Positions 1 through 9,291 are shown, counted from the stretch's first letter. The stretch: DNA of 64,000 bases from Bradyrhizobium sp. CIAT3101 (GCF_029714945.1 NZ_CP121634.1:7275001-7339000), one strand, 5' to 3'. Translations and numbers: made by a program. The notes: generated by a model from the letters alone, not told the origin.

Positions 1-13
1 ACGACAGTCTAGC

Positions 14-769
14 TTAAAGGCCTGCCGAAGCATCGATTTCAACTGCGGTCTCCACCTGCACCTCGACGTCGGCGACCTCGAACAGGTCCCGCACCGGTTC
101 GACGGTCCAGGGCATGTGCTTGGCGCGGGCGGCCGCGACGGGAGCGAAGAAGCTGCGGTGGTGGATGGTGGGGCCGAGGCGATCGAGCGCGTCGAGATGC
201 TCCGGCACGCCGTAGCCCTTGTGCTGCTCGAAACCGTAGCCCGGGCAGTCCTGCGCCAGCGCGCACATCAGCCGGTCGCGCGTCACCTTGGCGACGATGG
301 AGGCGGCGGCAATCGACAGCACGATGCCGTCGCCGCCGATCACCGCCTCGCAGTCGCAAGGTGTGTCGAGCCGGTCGCGGCCGTCGACGAAGACATGCTT
401 CGGCGCCTCGGGCAGCGCCACCACGGCGCGCTTCAGCGCCCAGAGCGAGGCGCGCAGGATGTTGTCGCGGTCGATCCGCGCGGGCGAGGCAACGGCGACC
501 GAGACTTGTGCAGTCGCGCAGATCTTGGCGAAAAGCGTCTCCCGCTCCTCCGCCGTCAGCCGCTTGGAATCGTCGATGCCGCGCGGAATGCGGTCGGGAT
601 CGAGAATCACCGCGGCCGCCACCACCGGACCGGCCAGCGGCCCGCGGCCGGCCTCGTCGCAGCCGGCGATCGGCCAGATGCCGCGCTTGATCAGCGCGCG
701 CTCGCGGCGGAAGCTTGCCTTCGCTGGCTTGGCCTTGACTGGCTTTTTGGCGGACTTGTCCCGAATCAT
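14..769 (-). CDS. rnhB: Ribonuclease HII
   Basis: Cuts the RNA strand of RNA-DNA hybrids and removes single ribonucleotides left in DNA. The protein is about 251 residues. After a basic, Lys/Ala-rich N-terminal extension of some 35 residues comes the family motif [14 protein letters not shown] with the first catalytic Asp and Glu, then [11 protein letters not shown], then [15 protein letters not shown] with a late conserved block. I chose the ATG at 767-769 (MIRDKSAKK); an upstream start at 805 would add 12 residues that look non-conserved. The basic extension is longer than in E. coli RnhB and is seen in rhizobial homologues as far as I recall. The gene reads toward the left window edge; 1-13 is the start of the downstream spacer. 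Family assignment is firm. Confidence 0.96.
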   Translation of the reverse strand: MIRDKSAKKPVKAKPAKASFRRERALIKRGIWPIAGCDEAGRGPLAGPVVAAAVILDPDRIPRGIDDSKRLTAEERETLFAKICATAQVSVAVASPARIDRDNILRASLWALKRAVVALPEAPKHVFVDGRDRLDTPCDCEAVIGGDGIVLSIAAASIVAKVTRDRLMCALAQDCPGYGFEQHKGYGVPEHLDALDRLGPTIHHRSFFAPVAAARAKHMPWTVEPVRDLFEVADVEVQVETAVEIDASAGL

Positions 770-846
770 GGTCGGGATCGTGCGCAAGCCGCCTCGCCCG
801 CGCAACCGGGAACCCCAGACAATTCCCGTTATTCAGGCGGGTCGCC

Positions 847-1302
847 CTACTCGGCCAGATGCACCCGCCGGTCGTCGCCGACCTCGATGCCGGGGGCGAC
901 GACGACCTCCCAGGGATGGCCGTCGGGATCGGCAAAATAGCCGGAATAGCCGCCGTAATCGGTCTCGTGCGCGGCCTTCAGCAGCGTCGCGCCCTTACGA
1001 AGCGCAAACGCCAGCACCGCATCGACCTCCTCGCGCGAAGCACAGTTCCAGGCCAGGGTCATGCCGCGGAAGGTCGTTGGCCTCGGATCGTCCGGCAATT
1101 TGGCGTCGGCGGCGAGCTGGTCCCAGGGAAACAGGCCGAGCACCGGACCACCGGTGTCGAAGAACGCAACGGCCTCGCCCGTCGCCTTCAGCCGGCGCGC
1201 AAACCCGAGCGCGTCATAGAAGGCGATGCTGGCGCGGATGTCGTTGACGCCAAGCGTGATCACCGTGAGCCGCGGTACCGGAGCCGGCAGTTCCTTGCTC
1301 AT
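847..1302 (-). CDS. VOC family (glyoxalase/bleomycin resistance-like) protein
   Basis: A 151-residue protein of the vicinal oxygen chelate fold. Two paired beta-alpha-beta-beta-beta modules can be seen: the first starts at LTVITLGVNDIRASIAFYDA and the second ends in GYFADPDGHPWEVVVAP, the usual C-terminal VOC signature. Such proteins bind a divalent metal and act as lyases, dioxygenases or antibiotic-binding proteins; the substrate here cannot be told from sequence. The ATG at 1300-1302 is preceded by GAGG at good spacing, so I prefer it to the ATG four codons upstream. It lies 24 bp beyond the start-distal end of the radical SAM gene on the same strand and could be cotranscribed with it. Confidence 0.85.
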   Translation of the reverse strand: MSKELPAPVPRLTVITLGVNDIRASIAFYDALGFARRLKATGEAVAFFDTGGPVLGLFPWDQLAADAKLPDDPRPTTFRGMTLAWNCASREEVDAVLAFALRKGATLLKAAHETDYGGYSGYFADPDGHPWEVVVAPGIEVGDDRRVHLAE

Positions 1303-1326
1303 CACACACCTCATACGCTCCGCGCC

Positions 1327-2490
1327 TCAGAACAGGCTGAGCTGCTCGCCGTTCTGCTTTGGCCGGGCAAAATGATCCGTGGTCAGCTTCGAGCGGCGCT
1401 TGTTGAGCCCGAGCCGGTCGCAGGCGATCTCGAAGCGGCGGCCGATGGTCCAGGCCATTGGCCCGGTGCCCTTCATCCGCTCGCCCCATTTGGCATCGTA
1501 GTCGCGGCCGCCGCGCATATCGCGGATCAGCGTGAAGACGTGGCGATAGCGGTCCGGATAGTTCGCCATCAGCCATTCGCGGAAGAGATCGCGCACCTCG
1601 AGCGGCAACCGCAGCAGCACGTAGGAGGCTTCCTTGACGCCGGCATGGGCGGCGGCATCGAGGATGCGCTCGATCTCGGAATCGTTCAGCGCGGGGATCA
1701 CCGGCGCCACCATCACGGTGGTGGGAATGCCGGCCTCCGAGAGCTGCTTCAGCGCCTCCAGCCGCTTCGGCGGCGTCGAGGCGCGCGGCTCCATGGTGCG
1801 CGCGAGCTTTGGGTCGAGCGAGGTCACCGAGATCGCGACCTTGGCGAGATTGCGCTTGGCCATCGCTGCGAGAATGTCGATGTCGCGCACGACCAGCGCG
1901 GACTTGGTGACGATGCCGACGGGATGGCCGGTGCGTTCCAGCACCTCCAGGATGCCGCGCATGATTTTGCGCTCGCGCTCGATCGGCTGATAGGGATCGG
2001 TGTTGGTGCCGATCGCGATCATCCGCGGCTCGTAGCCTGAGGCCGCGAGCTCCTTCTCGAGCAGCGCCGGCGCCTCGGGCTTGACGAACAGCTTTGACTC
2101 GAAATCGAGCCCCGGCGACAGGCCGAGATAGGCGTGCGTCGGCCGCGCGAAGCAATAGACGCAGCCGTGCTCGCAGCCACGATAGGGATTGATCGAGCGA
2201 TCGAAGCCGATGTCGGGCGACTCGTTGCGGGTGATCACCTTGCGCGAGGTGTCGACGCCGACCGTCGTCTTGAACGGCGGCAGCTCTTCCAGGCTCTGCC
2301 AGCCGTCGTCGAAGGCGACGCGCGCTTCGGCCTCAAAGCGGCCGCTGGCATTGGATTGCGCGCCACGCCCTCGCCTGCGTTGCTTGTCGATGGCGACCGC
2401 AAGTTCGGGGAAATCAGAAGGCGCACCCGCCGGCTCGGAGGGCGCCGTGACCGGCGGGTGCTTGAGAGCAGAAGAAGAAGCTGGACTCAT
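1327..2490 (-). CDS. PA0069-family radical SAM protein
   Basis: A 387-residue radical SAM enzyme. The cluster motif CEHGCVYC (CX3CX2C) near residue 105 binds the 4Fe-4S cluster that cleaves S-adenosylmethionine; the surrounding NPYRGCEHGCVYCFARP is typical of the PA0069/SplB-like group. A later GTNTDPYQPIER block and a C-terminal KWGERMKGTGPMAW region also fit. Members are related to spore photoproduct lyase but the bacterial PA0069 group has no settled reaction, so none is given here. The N-terminal 60 residues are Pro/Ala/Arg-rich and probably disordered. The start is uncertain: ATG at 2490 or 2511, neither with a clear ribosome binding site. Confidence 0.88.
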   Translation of the reverse strand: MSPASSSALKHPPVTAPSEPAGAPSDFPELAVAIDKQRRRGRGAQSNASGRFEAEARVAFDDGWQSLEELPPFKTTVGVDTSRKVITRNESPDIGFDRSINPYRGCEHGCVYCFARPTHAYLGLSPGLDFESKLFVKPEAPALLEKELAASGYEPRMIAIGTNTDPYQPIERERKIMRGILEVLERTGHPVGIVTKSALVVRDIDILAAMAKRNLAKVAISVTSLDPKLARTMEPRASTPPKRLEALKQLSEAGIPTTVMVAPVIPALNDSEIERILDAAAHAGVKEASYVLLRLPLEVRDLFREWLMANYPDRYRHVFTLIRDMRGGRDYDAKWGERMKGTGPMAWTIGRRFEIACDRLGLNKRRSKLTTDHFARPKQNGEQLSLF

Positions 2491-2543
2491 GAAGCCAAGA
2501 TAGCATGCCAAAGGAACAAATCAAGAACAAGAATGAAAAACGC

Positions 2544-2566
2544 GAAAACAACCCCATGCACAGTAG
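2544..2566 (+). repeat. Dispersed 23-bp repeat, copy A
   Basis: This 23-bp stretch is identical to 49095-49117, 46.5 kb away. It begins GAAAACAACCCC and ends GCACAGTAG. Here it sits in the spacer between the divergent radical SAM and xfp genes. The second copy is followed by further sequence not found here, so this may be a truncated copy of a longer interspersed element. Confidence 0.8.
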
Positions 2567-2597
2567 CGCTGCCCAATCTTCACGCGCCGACCTTTGA

Positions 2598-2619
2598 CCT
2601 CACGCAACACCGCGTGAGG
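2598..2619. promoter_or_regulatory. Inverted repeat upstream of xfp
   Basis: A perfect 8-bp inverted repeat, CCTCACGC / GCGTGAGG, separated by AACACC. It lies about 95 bp upstream of the xfp start in the 220-bp spacer between divergent genes. It could be an operator for the xfp-ackA operon or the stem of a short terminator for neither gene; there is no T-run, so I favour an operator or RNA hairpin. No regulator can be named. Confidence 0.35.
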
Positions 2620-2712
2620 CCGATCCCCGTTTGATGCGAGCAAGTATCAATTTTGGGATCGATCTCGCCGGAACTCGGTTGGTGACGATCCCGAGTGAAG
2701 GTCGTCAGGAAT

Positions 2713-5100
2713 ATGACAAATCAACAACAATCGTCCGCCGCGAGCAGCGACCTCGACCTGCTCGATCGCTACTGGCGTGCCGCGAACTATCTCTCCGTCG
2801 GGCAAATCTATCTGCTCGATAATCCGCTGCTGCGCGAGCCGTTGCGGCCCGAGCACATCAAGCCGCGCCTGCTCGGCCATTGGGGCACGACGCCCGGGCT
2901 GAACTTCATCTACGCCCACCTCAACCGCGTCATCCGCGAGCAGGATCTCAGCGTGCTCTATGTCTGCGGTCCCGGCCATGGCGGCCCGGGCATGGTCGCC
3001 AACACCTATCTGGAAGGCAGCTACAGCGAGATCTATCCAAACATCCCGCGCGATGCGGACGGATTGCGAAAGCTCTTCAGGCAGTTCTCCTTTCCCGGTG
3101 GCATTCCGAGCCACGCGGCGCCGGAGACGCCGGGCTCGATCCACGAAGGCGGCGAGCTCGGCTACGCGCTGGTGCACGCCTATGGCGCGGCCTTCGACAA
3201 TCCCGACCTCATCGTCGCCTGCGTCGTCGGCGATGGCGAGGCCGAGACCGGTCCGCTCGCGGCGTCCTGGCATTCCAACAAGTTCCTGAACCCAACCCAT
3301 GACGGCGCGGTGCTGCCGATTCTCCACCTCAATGGCTACAAGATCGCCAATCCGACCGTGCTCGGCCGGATGCCCGACGGCGAAATCCGCGATCTCTTCC
3401 ACGGGTTCGGCCACGAGCCGCTGTTCGTCGAGGGCGACGATCCCAAATTGATGCACCAGGCCATGGCGGACGCGCTCGACGTCGCGCTCGCCAGCATCCG
3501 CTCGATCCAGCAGCAGGCCCGCGACGGGCGGACGAGCGTGGAGCGGCCGCGCTGGCCGATGATCGTGCTGCGCAGCCCGAAGGGCTGGACCGGCCCGAAG
3601 GAGGTCGACGGCAAGAAGGTCGAAGGGTTTTGGCGCGCGCATCAGGTGCCGGTCGCGAGCTGTCGCGAGAACCCGGCGCATCTGAAGATTCTCGAAGACT
3701 GGATGCGCAGCTACGAGCCGAACAAACTGTTCGACGCCAATGGCGCGCTGATCCCGGAGCTAAGGGCGATCGCGCCCGAAGGCAATCGCCGCATGGGCGC
3801 CAATCCCCATGCCAATGGCGGGCTGCTCAAGAAGGAACTGAAGCTGCCGGACTTCCGCAGCTTTGCCGTCGACGTGCCACAGCCAGGCTCCGTAACGGGC
3901 GAAGCAACGCGCGAGCTCGGCAAATTCCTGCGCGATGTCATCCGCCTCAACGCCGAGGACCGCAACTTCCGCCTCATGGGCCCGGACGAGACCGCGTCAA
4001 ACCGGCTCGATGCGGTGTTCGACGCCACCGAACGGGTCTGGATGGAGCCGATCGAACCTTATGACGTGCATCTGGCGCAGGACGGCCGCGTGATGGAGGT
4101 CTTGAGCGAGCATCTCTGCCAGGGCTGGCTCGAGGGCTATCTGCTCACCGGACGCCACGGCTTCTTCTCCTGCTACGAGGCCTTCATCCACATCGTGGAC
4201 TCCATGTTCAACCAGCACGCCAAATGGCTGAAGGTGACGCGGCATCTGCCGTGGCGGCGGCCGATCGCCTCGCTGAACTATCTCCTGACCTCGCATGTCT
4301 GGCGGCAGGATCACAACGGCTTCAGCCATCAGGATCCCGGCTTCGTCGATCTCGTCGCCAACAAGAAGGCCGACATCGTCCGCATCTACTTCCCGCCGGA
4401 TGCCAACACGCTGCTGTGGATCGCCGACCACTGCCTGCGCACCTACAACCGCATCAACGTCATCGTCGCCGGCAAGCAGCCGGCGCCGCAATGGCTGTCG
4501 ATGCAGGAGGCCGCGACGCATTGCGATGCGGGCATCGGCATCTGGCCCTGGGCCGGCAACGAGGACGCGAATGGCGAGCCCGATGTGGTGATGGCCTGCG
4601 CCGGCGACGTCCCGACGCTCGAGACGCTCGCCGCCGTCGACCTGCTGCGCAAGGCGCTGCCGGACCTGAAGATCCGCGTCGTCAACGTCGTCGACCTGAT
4701 GACGCTGCAGCCGAAGGAGCAGCATCCGCATGGCCTCAGCGATCGCGATTTCGACAGCCTGTTCACGCGCGATAAGCCTGTCATCTTCGCCTATCACGGC
4801 TATCCCTATCTGATCCACCGCCTCACCTATAACCGCACCAACCATGCCGGCATGCATGTGCGCGGTTTCGCCGAGGAAGGCACCACGACGACGCCGTTCG
4901 ACATGGTCGTGCTCAACGGGCTCGACCGCTATCATCTCGCGATCGAGGCGATCGAGCGCGTGCCTGATCTCGCGACCAAGGCCGCGCATGTGAAGCAGCG
5001 GTTCCGCGACGCGCTGCTCGAGCATGCGCGTTACGTGCGCGAGCACGGCGAGGACATGCCCGTGATCCGCGACTGGGTCTGGCCGGGCAAGGCGCGGTGA
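2713..5100 (+). CDS. xfp: Phosphoketolase
   Basis: A 795-residue thiamine diphosphate enzyme that splits xylulose 5-phosphate and/or fructose 6-phosphate with inorganic phosphate, giving acetyl phosphate and glyceraldehyde 3-phosphate or erythrose 4-phosphate. The family features are present: [23 protein letters not shown], the ThDP/metal motif [16 protein letters not shown] with a following Asn, and the C-terminal [15 protein letters not shown] region. Length is normal for the family. The ATG at 2713 is preceded closely by AGGA; a GTG at 2695 in frame is an alternative that adds six residues. ackA starts 4 bp after its stop codon, so the two form an operon in which AckA turns the acetyl phosphate into acetate and ATP. 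No phosphotransacetylase gene is adjacent. Confidence 0.96.
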   Translation: MTNQQQSSAASSDLDLLDRYWRAANYLSVGQIYLLDNPLLREPLRPEHIKPRLLGHWGTTPGLNFIYAHLNRVIREQDLSVLYVCGPGHGGPGMVANTYLEGSYSEIYPNIPRDADGLRKLFRQFSFPGGIPSHAAPETPGSIHEGGELGYALVHAYGAAFDNPDLIVACVVGDGEAETGPLAASWHSNKFLNPTHDGAVLPILHLNGYKIANPTVLGRMPDGEIRDLFHGFGHEPLFVEGDDPKLMHQAMADALDVALASIRSIQQQARDGRTSVERPRWPMIVLRSPKGWTGPKEVDGKKVEGFWRAHQVPVASCRENPAHLKILEDWMRSYEPNKLFDANGALIPELRAIAPEGNRRMGANPHANGGLLKKELKLPDFRSFAVDVPQPGSVTGEATRELGKFLRDVIRLNAEDRNFRLMGPDETASNRLDAVFDATERVWMEPIEPYDVHLAQDGRVMEVLSEHLCQGWLEGYLLTGRHGFFSCYEAFIHIVDSMFNQHAKWLKVTRHLPWRRPIASLNYLLTSHVWRQDHNGFSHQDPGFVDLVANKKADIVRIYFPPDANTLLWIADHCLRTYNRINVIVAGKQPAPQWLSMQEAATHCDAGIGIWPWAGNEDANGEPDVVMACAGDVPTLETLAAVDLLRKALPDLKIRVVNVVDLMTLQPKEQHPHGLSDRDFDSLFTRDKPVIFAYHGYPYLIHRLTYNRTNHAGMHVRGFAEEGTTTTPFDMVVLNGLDRYHLAIEAIERVPDLATKAAHVKQRFRDALLEHARYVREHGEDMPVIRDWVWPGKAR

Positions 5101-5104
5101 TCTG

Positions 5105-6298
5105 ATGACGGCGTCGGTCCTCGTCCTCAACGCAGGCTCCTCGAGCATCAAGTTCGGCCTGTTCGAGATCTCGGGCAGCGAGCCTGCCCTGCTCTGCAAG
5201 GGCCTGCTCGACGAGCACGAGGCGAAGCCGCGGCTCGTGGCCAGCAGTCCATCGGGCGAGACGCTGTTCGAAAAGCGGAGAGAAGCGTCGGATGCGGATG
5301 GTGGTCATCTGTTCGCGGACGTTATCGCCTTTATCGAGCACCGCTTTGGCGAAGGGTGCTTGCGCGCCGTGGGGCATCGCATCGTCCATGGCGGTCCGGA
5401 TTACTCCGGCCCGATCGCGCTGACGGACGACGTCCAGGCGAAGCTGGAAGCCCTGACACCGCTGGCGCCGTTGCATCAGCCCCGTTGCCTGGCACCGGTC
5501 CGCGCCCTCCGGGCGATCCGTCCCCCGCTCACGCAGATCGCGTGCTTTGACACGGCGTTTCATCACAGCATGACGCCCCCCGCCAGCCGCTTCGCCATTC
5601 CTGGACGCTTTGAGGCGCGCGGCCTCCGACGCTACGGCTTTCACGGGCTCTCGTTCGAATATGTCGCAGGCCGGCTCGCAGCAATCGCACCGGAGCTCGC
5701 CGCCGGGCGCACCGTCATCGCCCATCTCGGCAATGGCGCCAGCCTCTGCGCGTTGCGCAACGGCCGCAGCATCGACACCACGATGGGACTGACGCCGCTC
5801 GACGGCCTCGTGATGGGCACGCGCTGCGGCACCATCGATCCCGGCGTGCTGCTCTATCTGCTCCAGCACGAGAGGATGACCACCGGGGATTTGCAGAATC
5901 TGCTCTATCACGAGTCCGGCCTGCTCGGCGTTTCCGGCATCTCTGCGGACATGCGCACGCTGCTGGCGAGCGGCGAGGCTTCGGCACGGGAAGCGGTCGA
6001 TCTCTTCACTTTCCGTGCCGCGCAGGAGGTCGCGATGATGGCGAACACACTCGGTGGGCTCGACTGTCTCGTGTTCACGGGCGGCATCGGCGAGCACGCC
6101 ACGGAGATTCGCAGCGCGATCAGCGAACGGCTCGCCTGGCTCGGCGTGCGCATCGATGCGGCCGCGAATGTCGAAGCGCGCGAGCGGATCAATGCCGGCG
6201 ACAGCGCCGCGGATGTCTTCGTGATCCCGACCAACGAGGAACTGACGATCGCACGGCATTGCGTTGCGGTGCTGCAAGCTACGAGGACAGTATCGTAG
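5105..6298 (+). CDS. ackA: Acetate kinase
   Basis: Transfers the phosphoryl group of acetyl phosphate to ADP, forming acetate and ATP. The 397-residue protein has the ASKHA-fold signatures: LNAGSSSIKFGLFE at the N terminus, GHRIVHGGPDYS, HLGNGASLCALRNGRS (adenosine/phosphate loop) and VFTGGIGEHATEIR. It is 4 bp downstream of xfp and surely cotranscribed. Its last codons are unusual: the final Thr-Val-Ser and the TAG stop lie inside the left terminal repeat of a dispersed palindromic element (6291-6387), so the gene's natural end has been replaced or extended by the element. Confidence 0.96.
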   Translation: MTASVLVLNAGSSSIKFGLFEISGSEPALLCKGLLDEHEAKPRLVASSPSGETLFEKRREASDADGGHLFADVIAFIEHRFGEGCLRAVGHRIVHGGPDYSGPIALTDDVQAKLEALTPLAPLHQPRCLAPVRALRAIRPPLTQIACFDTAFHHSMTPPASRFAIPGRFEARGLRRYGFHGLSFEYVAGRLAAIAPELAAGRTVIAHLGNGASLCALRNGRSIDTTMGLTPLDGLVMGTRCGTIDPGVLLYLLQHERMTTGDLQNLLYHESGLLGVSGISADMRTLLASGEASAREAVDLFTFRAAQEVAMMANTLGGLDCLVFTGGIGEHATEIRSAISERLAWLGVRIDAAANVEARERINAGDSAADVFVIPTNEELTIARHCVAVLQATRTVS

Positions 6299-6387
6299 GG
6301 TGGGCAAAGCGGAGCGTGCCCACGATCTTCCTCGTCATTCAGAAATCGTGGGCACGGCGCAAGGGCGCCTTTGCCCACCCTACGATA
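6291..6387. repeat. Palindromic dispersed element, copy 1
   Basis: A 97-bp element bounded by perfect 19-bp inverted ends, TATCGTAGGGTGGGCAAAG at 6291-6309 and its complement at 6369-6387. Inside are nested complementary segments (CGTGCCCACGAT / ATCGTGGGCACG), so the transcript can fold into a long hairpin. A second member with the same ends is at 12515-12639. It lies between the convergent ackA and RMD1-family genes and supplies the ackA stop codon; it may act as a terminator for both. The plan, short non-coding DNA with terminal inverted repeats, is that of a MITE or REP-like element. Confidence 0.85.
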
Positions 6388-6406
6388 CCGGACTCGTGGC
6401 GAGCAC

Positions 6407-7246
6407 TCAGTGCCTCCCGGCAAAGATCTGGATGCAGCCAATCACCACTTCGATCACGATCAGCACCACCACCGCGATCTCGAGCCGTAGCGAGCGCTGG
6501 GTGTCGATGATGTCGGTCAGGGCATCGGCCGTTTCTGCGACGACCGTGAGCTTGCGCTCGAGCGTGTCGAGGCGTTCCTTCAGCTCGTACTCGTCTTCGA
6601 GACGCGCATAGAGGCGATCGAGCTGCGGTTTTTCCCAGAGCGCGTCGGGCTTTTCGGCCACCGCGACGCGGCCGGCGACGCGCTGCTGGACCAGCAGCGC
6701 ATTGCCGATGAGCTGCAGGATGCCCCTGCGTCGTCGCGACGTCCGGCCTTTCTCGGCGAGCTCCCGCGCGAAGGGCTCGATGACGTCGAAGACCGCCGCG
6801 ACGCGGCGTTCGTCGCGCGCCAGCGACGTGCTCTTGGCGAGCGCGTCCGCGATCAGCAGCAGCCGCTCGTCGGAAAATTTCGAGAGGTTGATCGGCCCGC
6901 CCGGCTGGATCGCCTCGGCATTTTCATCGTGGCAAAGCTGAGCCTGCGCGGTCTCCTCTTCGTGGGGGCTGAGCTCGCCAGTCACGCGGGACTTGAGACT
7001 GTCGAGCAGCACCTTCTCCTCCGAAGGCAGAAGGCCGATCAGCACCACGACACCGTAGCGGAAGATCACGGCGAGGCCGCCGTGGACCCGAAAGGCAGCC
7101 GGCGTCGAGGAGACCGTCGGCCCGATCTCGAGCCCCGATGGATTGATGCGTTCGCCCAGCATTACGGCGCGGATCCGCAAGGTCGGCGCGGCGGCCGGCT
7201 TCGGCGATGCGAGTGTTGCGGCAACAGGGAGTTGATCGGCGTTCAT
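6407..7246 (-). CDS. RMD1/YagE (DUF155) family membrane protein
   Basis: A 279-residue protein of the RMD1 family. The N-terminal half contains the beta-rich block running from FRVHGGLAVIFRYGVVVLIG; the middle has SDERLLLIADALAKSTSLARDERRV; the C-terminal part holds a predicted coiled coil (EYELKERLDTLERKLTVV) followed by a single hydrophobic segment, LEIAVVVLIVIEVVIGCIQIF, close to the C terminus. Yeast RMD1 and its relatives are organelle-associated proteins with no defined enzymatic reaction; the bacterial members are likewise uncharacterised. The single C-terminal anchor suggests the bulk is cytoplasmic. Start at the ATG 7244-7246 is chosen over an upstream one at 7270. Confidence 0.85.
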   Translation of the reverse strand: MNADQLPVAATLASPKPAAAPTLRIRAVMLGERINPSGLEIGPTVSSTPAAFRVHGGLAVIFRYGVVVLIGLLPSEEKVLLDSLKSRVTGELSPHEEETAQAQLCHDENAEAIQPGGPINLSKFSDERLLLIADALAKSTSLARDERRVAAVFDVIEPFARELAEKGRTSRRRRGILQLIGNALLVQQRVAGRVAVAEKPDALWEKPQLDRLYARLEDEYELKERLDTLERKLTVVAETADALTDIIDTQRSLRLEIAVVVLIVIEVVIGCIQIFAGRH

Positions 7247-7548
7247 TGGACTTGATCCCGTTCTGCGCAACGGCGGCTGCAGGTTTTTCCCATCCGCACG
7301 GGAACAGCTGTCACCCGCGATATCGGCAGAGAAACGCCCTGCTTAAAGCTCGCGAAACCGATATTCGCCGAAACATTCGGCAATTTGGGCCCCCGCGCAC
7401 GACATATTCGGCTGCGCCGGGCCCGCGCGAGTTTACCATCGCACGCCGAGGGCACAGCCGAAAAGTTGCACTCGGCACCGCAGCGTGTTTATGACAACAT
7501 CATAACGAGTTACGCTTCTCCCGAATTGCGGACATCGAAGTCTCAATC
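7247..7548. other. Divergent intergenic region
   Basis: This 302-bp spacer lies between the divergently read RMD1-family gene and the glycosyltransferase gene. I see no RNA gene or convincing ORF. It holds a small perfect palindrome GCCGAA-ACA-TTCGGC at 7367-7381, and several nearby copies of the hexamer ATTCGG/ATTCGC. Promoters for both genes are presumably here but I cannot place them. Confidence 0.4.
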
Positions 7549-8124
7549 ATGCTGAGCGTCATCATTCCGACCGAAGGCGTCGAGCAGACCGCAGTCGCAA
7601 CTCTGGCCGCGCTGGTCCCTGGTGCCGCCGCGGGCATCATCAAGGAAGTCCTGCTGGTCGACGGCACGAGCAACGGCGTCATTGCGCGCGTTGCAGACGT
7701 CGCCGGCTGCCGTTTCGTCGATTGCGAGGGCTCGACGCAAGGCGCGGCGCTAGCCGCCGGCGCGCGCGAGGCCCGTTCTCCCTGGCTGATGTTCCTTCCC
7801 GCCGGCGCGGTGCTGGACACCGGCTGGATCGAGGAGACCACCCAGTTCATCCAGGCCGTCGCGGCCAGCGGCCGGGATCGTGCAGCCGTGTTCCGTTATG
7901 CCCGCTCGCCTTACGCCGATACCGGCTTCCGCGACGTCCTGTGGTCCGTGGCGCGCAAGCTGGTCGGCCCCCTCGGCGATCAGGGGCTTTTGATCGCGCG
8001 CGATCATTATGACCGGATCGGCGGCTACCCGCCCCAGGCTCGCCGGTCCGAAGCCAGGCTGCTCAGGCGGCTCGGCCGCTCCTCCCGGACGATGCTGCGC
8101 AGCCGGATCGTCATGGTCGCATGA
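7549..8124 (+). CDS. Small family 2-like glycosyltransferase
   Basis: A 191-residue protein with the start of a GT-A fold: LSVIIPTEGVEQTAVATLAAL followed by EVLLVDGTSNG, then a block ending SPWLMFLPAGAVLDTGWIEE, which corresponds to the nucleotide-sugar/metal binding strand. Family 2 enzymes move sugars from nucleotide donors to lipids, polysaccharides or proteins. The usual DxD is not clear here and the protein is shorter than typical enzymes, so activity is uncertain. The C terminus is Arg-rich without an obvious membrane anchor. The next gene starts 62 bp downstream behind its own operator, so it is probably a separate unit. Confidence 0.75.
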   Translation: MLSVIIPTEGVEQTAVATLAALVPGAAAGIIKEVLLVDGTSNGVIARVADVAGCRFVDCEGSTQGAALAAGAREARSPWLMFLPAGAVLDTGWIEETTQFIQAVAASGRDRAAVFRYARSPYADTGFRDVLWSVARKLVGPLGDQGLLIARDHYDRIGGYPPQARRSEARLLRRLGRSSRTMLRSRIVMVA

Positions 8125-8137
8125 GGCCACCTAATAC

Positions 8138-8171
8138 TTGCCAAAGTCAAATAATTACTTGACAATGGCAA
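8138..8171. promoter_or_regulatory. Candidate MarR-type operator before the MarR-GNAT gene
   Basis: Two facing arms, TTGCCAAAGTCAA (8138-8150) and TTGACAATGGCAA (8159-8171), form an inverted repeat with 11 of 13 matching positions across an AT-rich 8-bp spacer. Each arm is itself a near palindrome. It ends 15 bp before the ATG of the MarR-GNAT gene and would overlap its promoter. MarR-family proteins usually bind such dyads and repress their own gene; that this protein does so is inferred. Confidence 0.5.
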
Positions 8172-8186
8172 TTATTGAGGTGTCCC

Positions 8187-9116
8187 ATGGCATTCGACGG
8201 TACCGACGACCAGATCGCAGCGGTTCGCGCCTTCAACCGCTTCTATACCCGCAAGCTCGGCGTGCTCGACCAGCATTTGGGAAACAGTCCGTTCTCGCTC
8301 AGCGAGGCCCGCGTGCTCTATGAGCTCGCGCATCGCGACGACCTTGCGGCCAAGGAGATCGGAACCGAGCTCGGCCTCGACCCCGGCTATCTCAGCCGCA
8401 TCGTCCAAGGCTTCGACGAAAAGGGACTGATCACCCGGACGCCCCTGCCCGCGGATCGCAGGCAGTACCAGCTCAGCCTCACCGCCAAGGGCCGCCAGAC
8501 CTTCGCCAAGCTGAGCCTGAGCTCGCAGAACGAAGTCGCCGCCATGCTGGCGCAGCTTTCCGCCGGCGATGCAACGCGGCTCACGCAGGCGATGGCGACC
8601 ATCGAGACCGTGCTGGAGCATCGTCGAGACCAGCCCGCTTCCGTCGTGCTGCGCAGCCATCGCGTCGGTGACATGGGCTGGGTCATCTCCAAGCAAGCGG
8701 CCGCCTATGCCGCGGACTACAATTGGGACATCAGCTACGAGGCGCTGATCGCCGAGATCTGTGCCCAGTTCATCAAGAACTACGATGCCGCACGCGAGCA
8801 CTGCTGGATCGCGGAAGTCGGCGGCGAGCCGGTCGGCTCGGTCTTCCTGGTCAAGGCCACGGACGAGATCGCAAAGCTCCGCCTGTTGCAGGTGGAGAAG
8901 AAAGCGCGTGGGCTTGGTGTCGGCCGCGCGCTGGTCGAGCAATGCATGCAGGGCGCGCGCGAGCGGGGCTATCGGAGGATGACGCTGTGGACGCAGAGCA
9001 TCCTGGTCGCCGCACGCGGCATCTACAAGAGCGCCGGATTCGAGCTGGTCGCGACGAAGCCGCATCACAGTTTTGGGCACGATCTGGTTGGCGAGACCTG
9101 GGAGCGGGATCTTTAG
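8187..9116 (+). CDS. MarR-GNAT fusion protein (helix-turn-helix plus N-acetyltransferase)
   Basis: A 309-residue two-domain protein. Residues about 5-145 are a MarR winged helix domain: LSEARVLYELAHRDDLAAKEIG, the recognition helix LDPGYLSRIVQGFDEKGLI, and the wing TPLPADRRQYQLSLTAKGR. Residues about 155-309 are a GNAT acetyltransferase: IAEVGGEPVGSVFLVK, then the acetyl-CoA loop KARGLGVGRALVEQC (Q/RxxGxG/A pattern) and YKSAGFELV. The arrangement suggests either a regulator whose partner small molecule is acetylated by its own domain, or a stand-alone acetyltransferase under self-control. The ATG at 8187 has GAGG six bases upstream and sits directly behind the inverted repeat at 8138-8171. 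The substrate is unknown. Confidence 0.9.
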   Translation: MAFDGTDDQIAAVRAFNRFYTRKLGVLDQHLGNSPFSLSEARVLYELAHRDDLAAKEIGTELGLDPGYLSRIVQGFDEKGLITRTPLPADRRQYQLSLTAKGRQTFAKLSLSSQNEVAAMLAQLSAGDATRLTQAMATIETVLEHRRDQPASVVLRSHRVGDMGWVISKQAAAYAADYNWDISYEALIAEICAQFIKNYDAAREHCWIAEVGGEPVGSVFLVKATDEIAKLRLLQVEKKARGLGVGRALVEQCMQGARERGYRRMTLWTQSILVAARGIYKSAGFELVATKPHHSFGHDLVGETWERDL

Positions 9117-9145
9117 CCAAGTTTGGCGCGCTGCGCATGAATGCG

Positions 9146-9285
9146 CCCTCTCCCTTTGCGGGAGAGGGCATCTCCGCTCGAAGACACGAACGCATCAGGG
9201 TGAGGGGTATCTCTCCGAGCACTCCGTGCCGATAGATACCCCTCATCCGGCGCTTCGCGCCACCTTCTCCCGCAAGGGGAGAAGG
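9146..9285. repeat. Dispersed two-hairpin palindromic element
   Basis: About 140 bp between convergent genes. The left end carries a hairpin, CCCTCTCCC-TTTGC-GGGAGAGGG (9146-9168), and the right end a related one, CCTTCTCCC-GCAAG-GGGAGAAGG (9263-9285); the interior contains ATCAGGGTGAGGGGTATCT and its near complement AGATACCCCTCATCC. Elements of this look are common between genes in rhizobial chromosomes. It probably serves as the transcript end of the MarR-GNAT and moaB genes. Confidence 0.75.
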
Positions 9286-9291
9286 AAGAAG

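Noticed and set aside
2632..2644. TTGATGCGAGCAA as an FNR/FixK box before xfp
   Set aside because: The half-sites are separated by 7 bases and the inner positions do not match, unlike the perfect box at 23810-23823.
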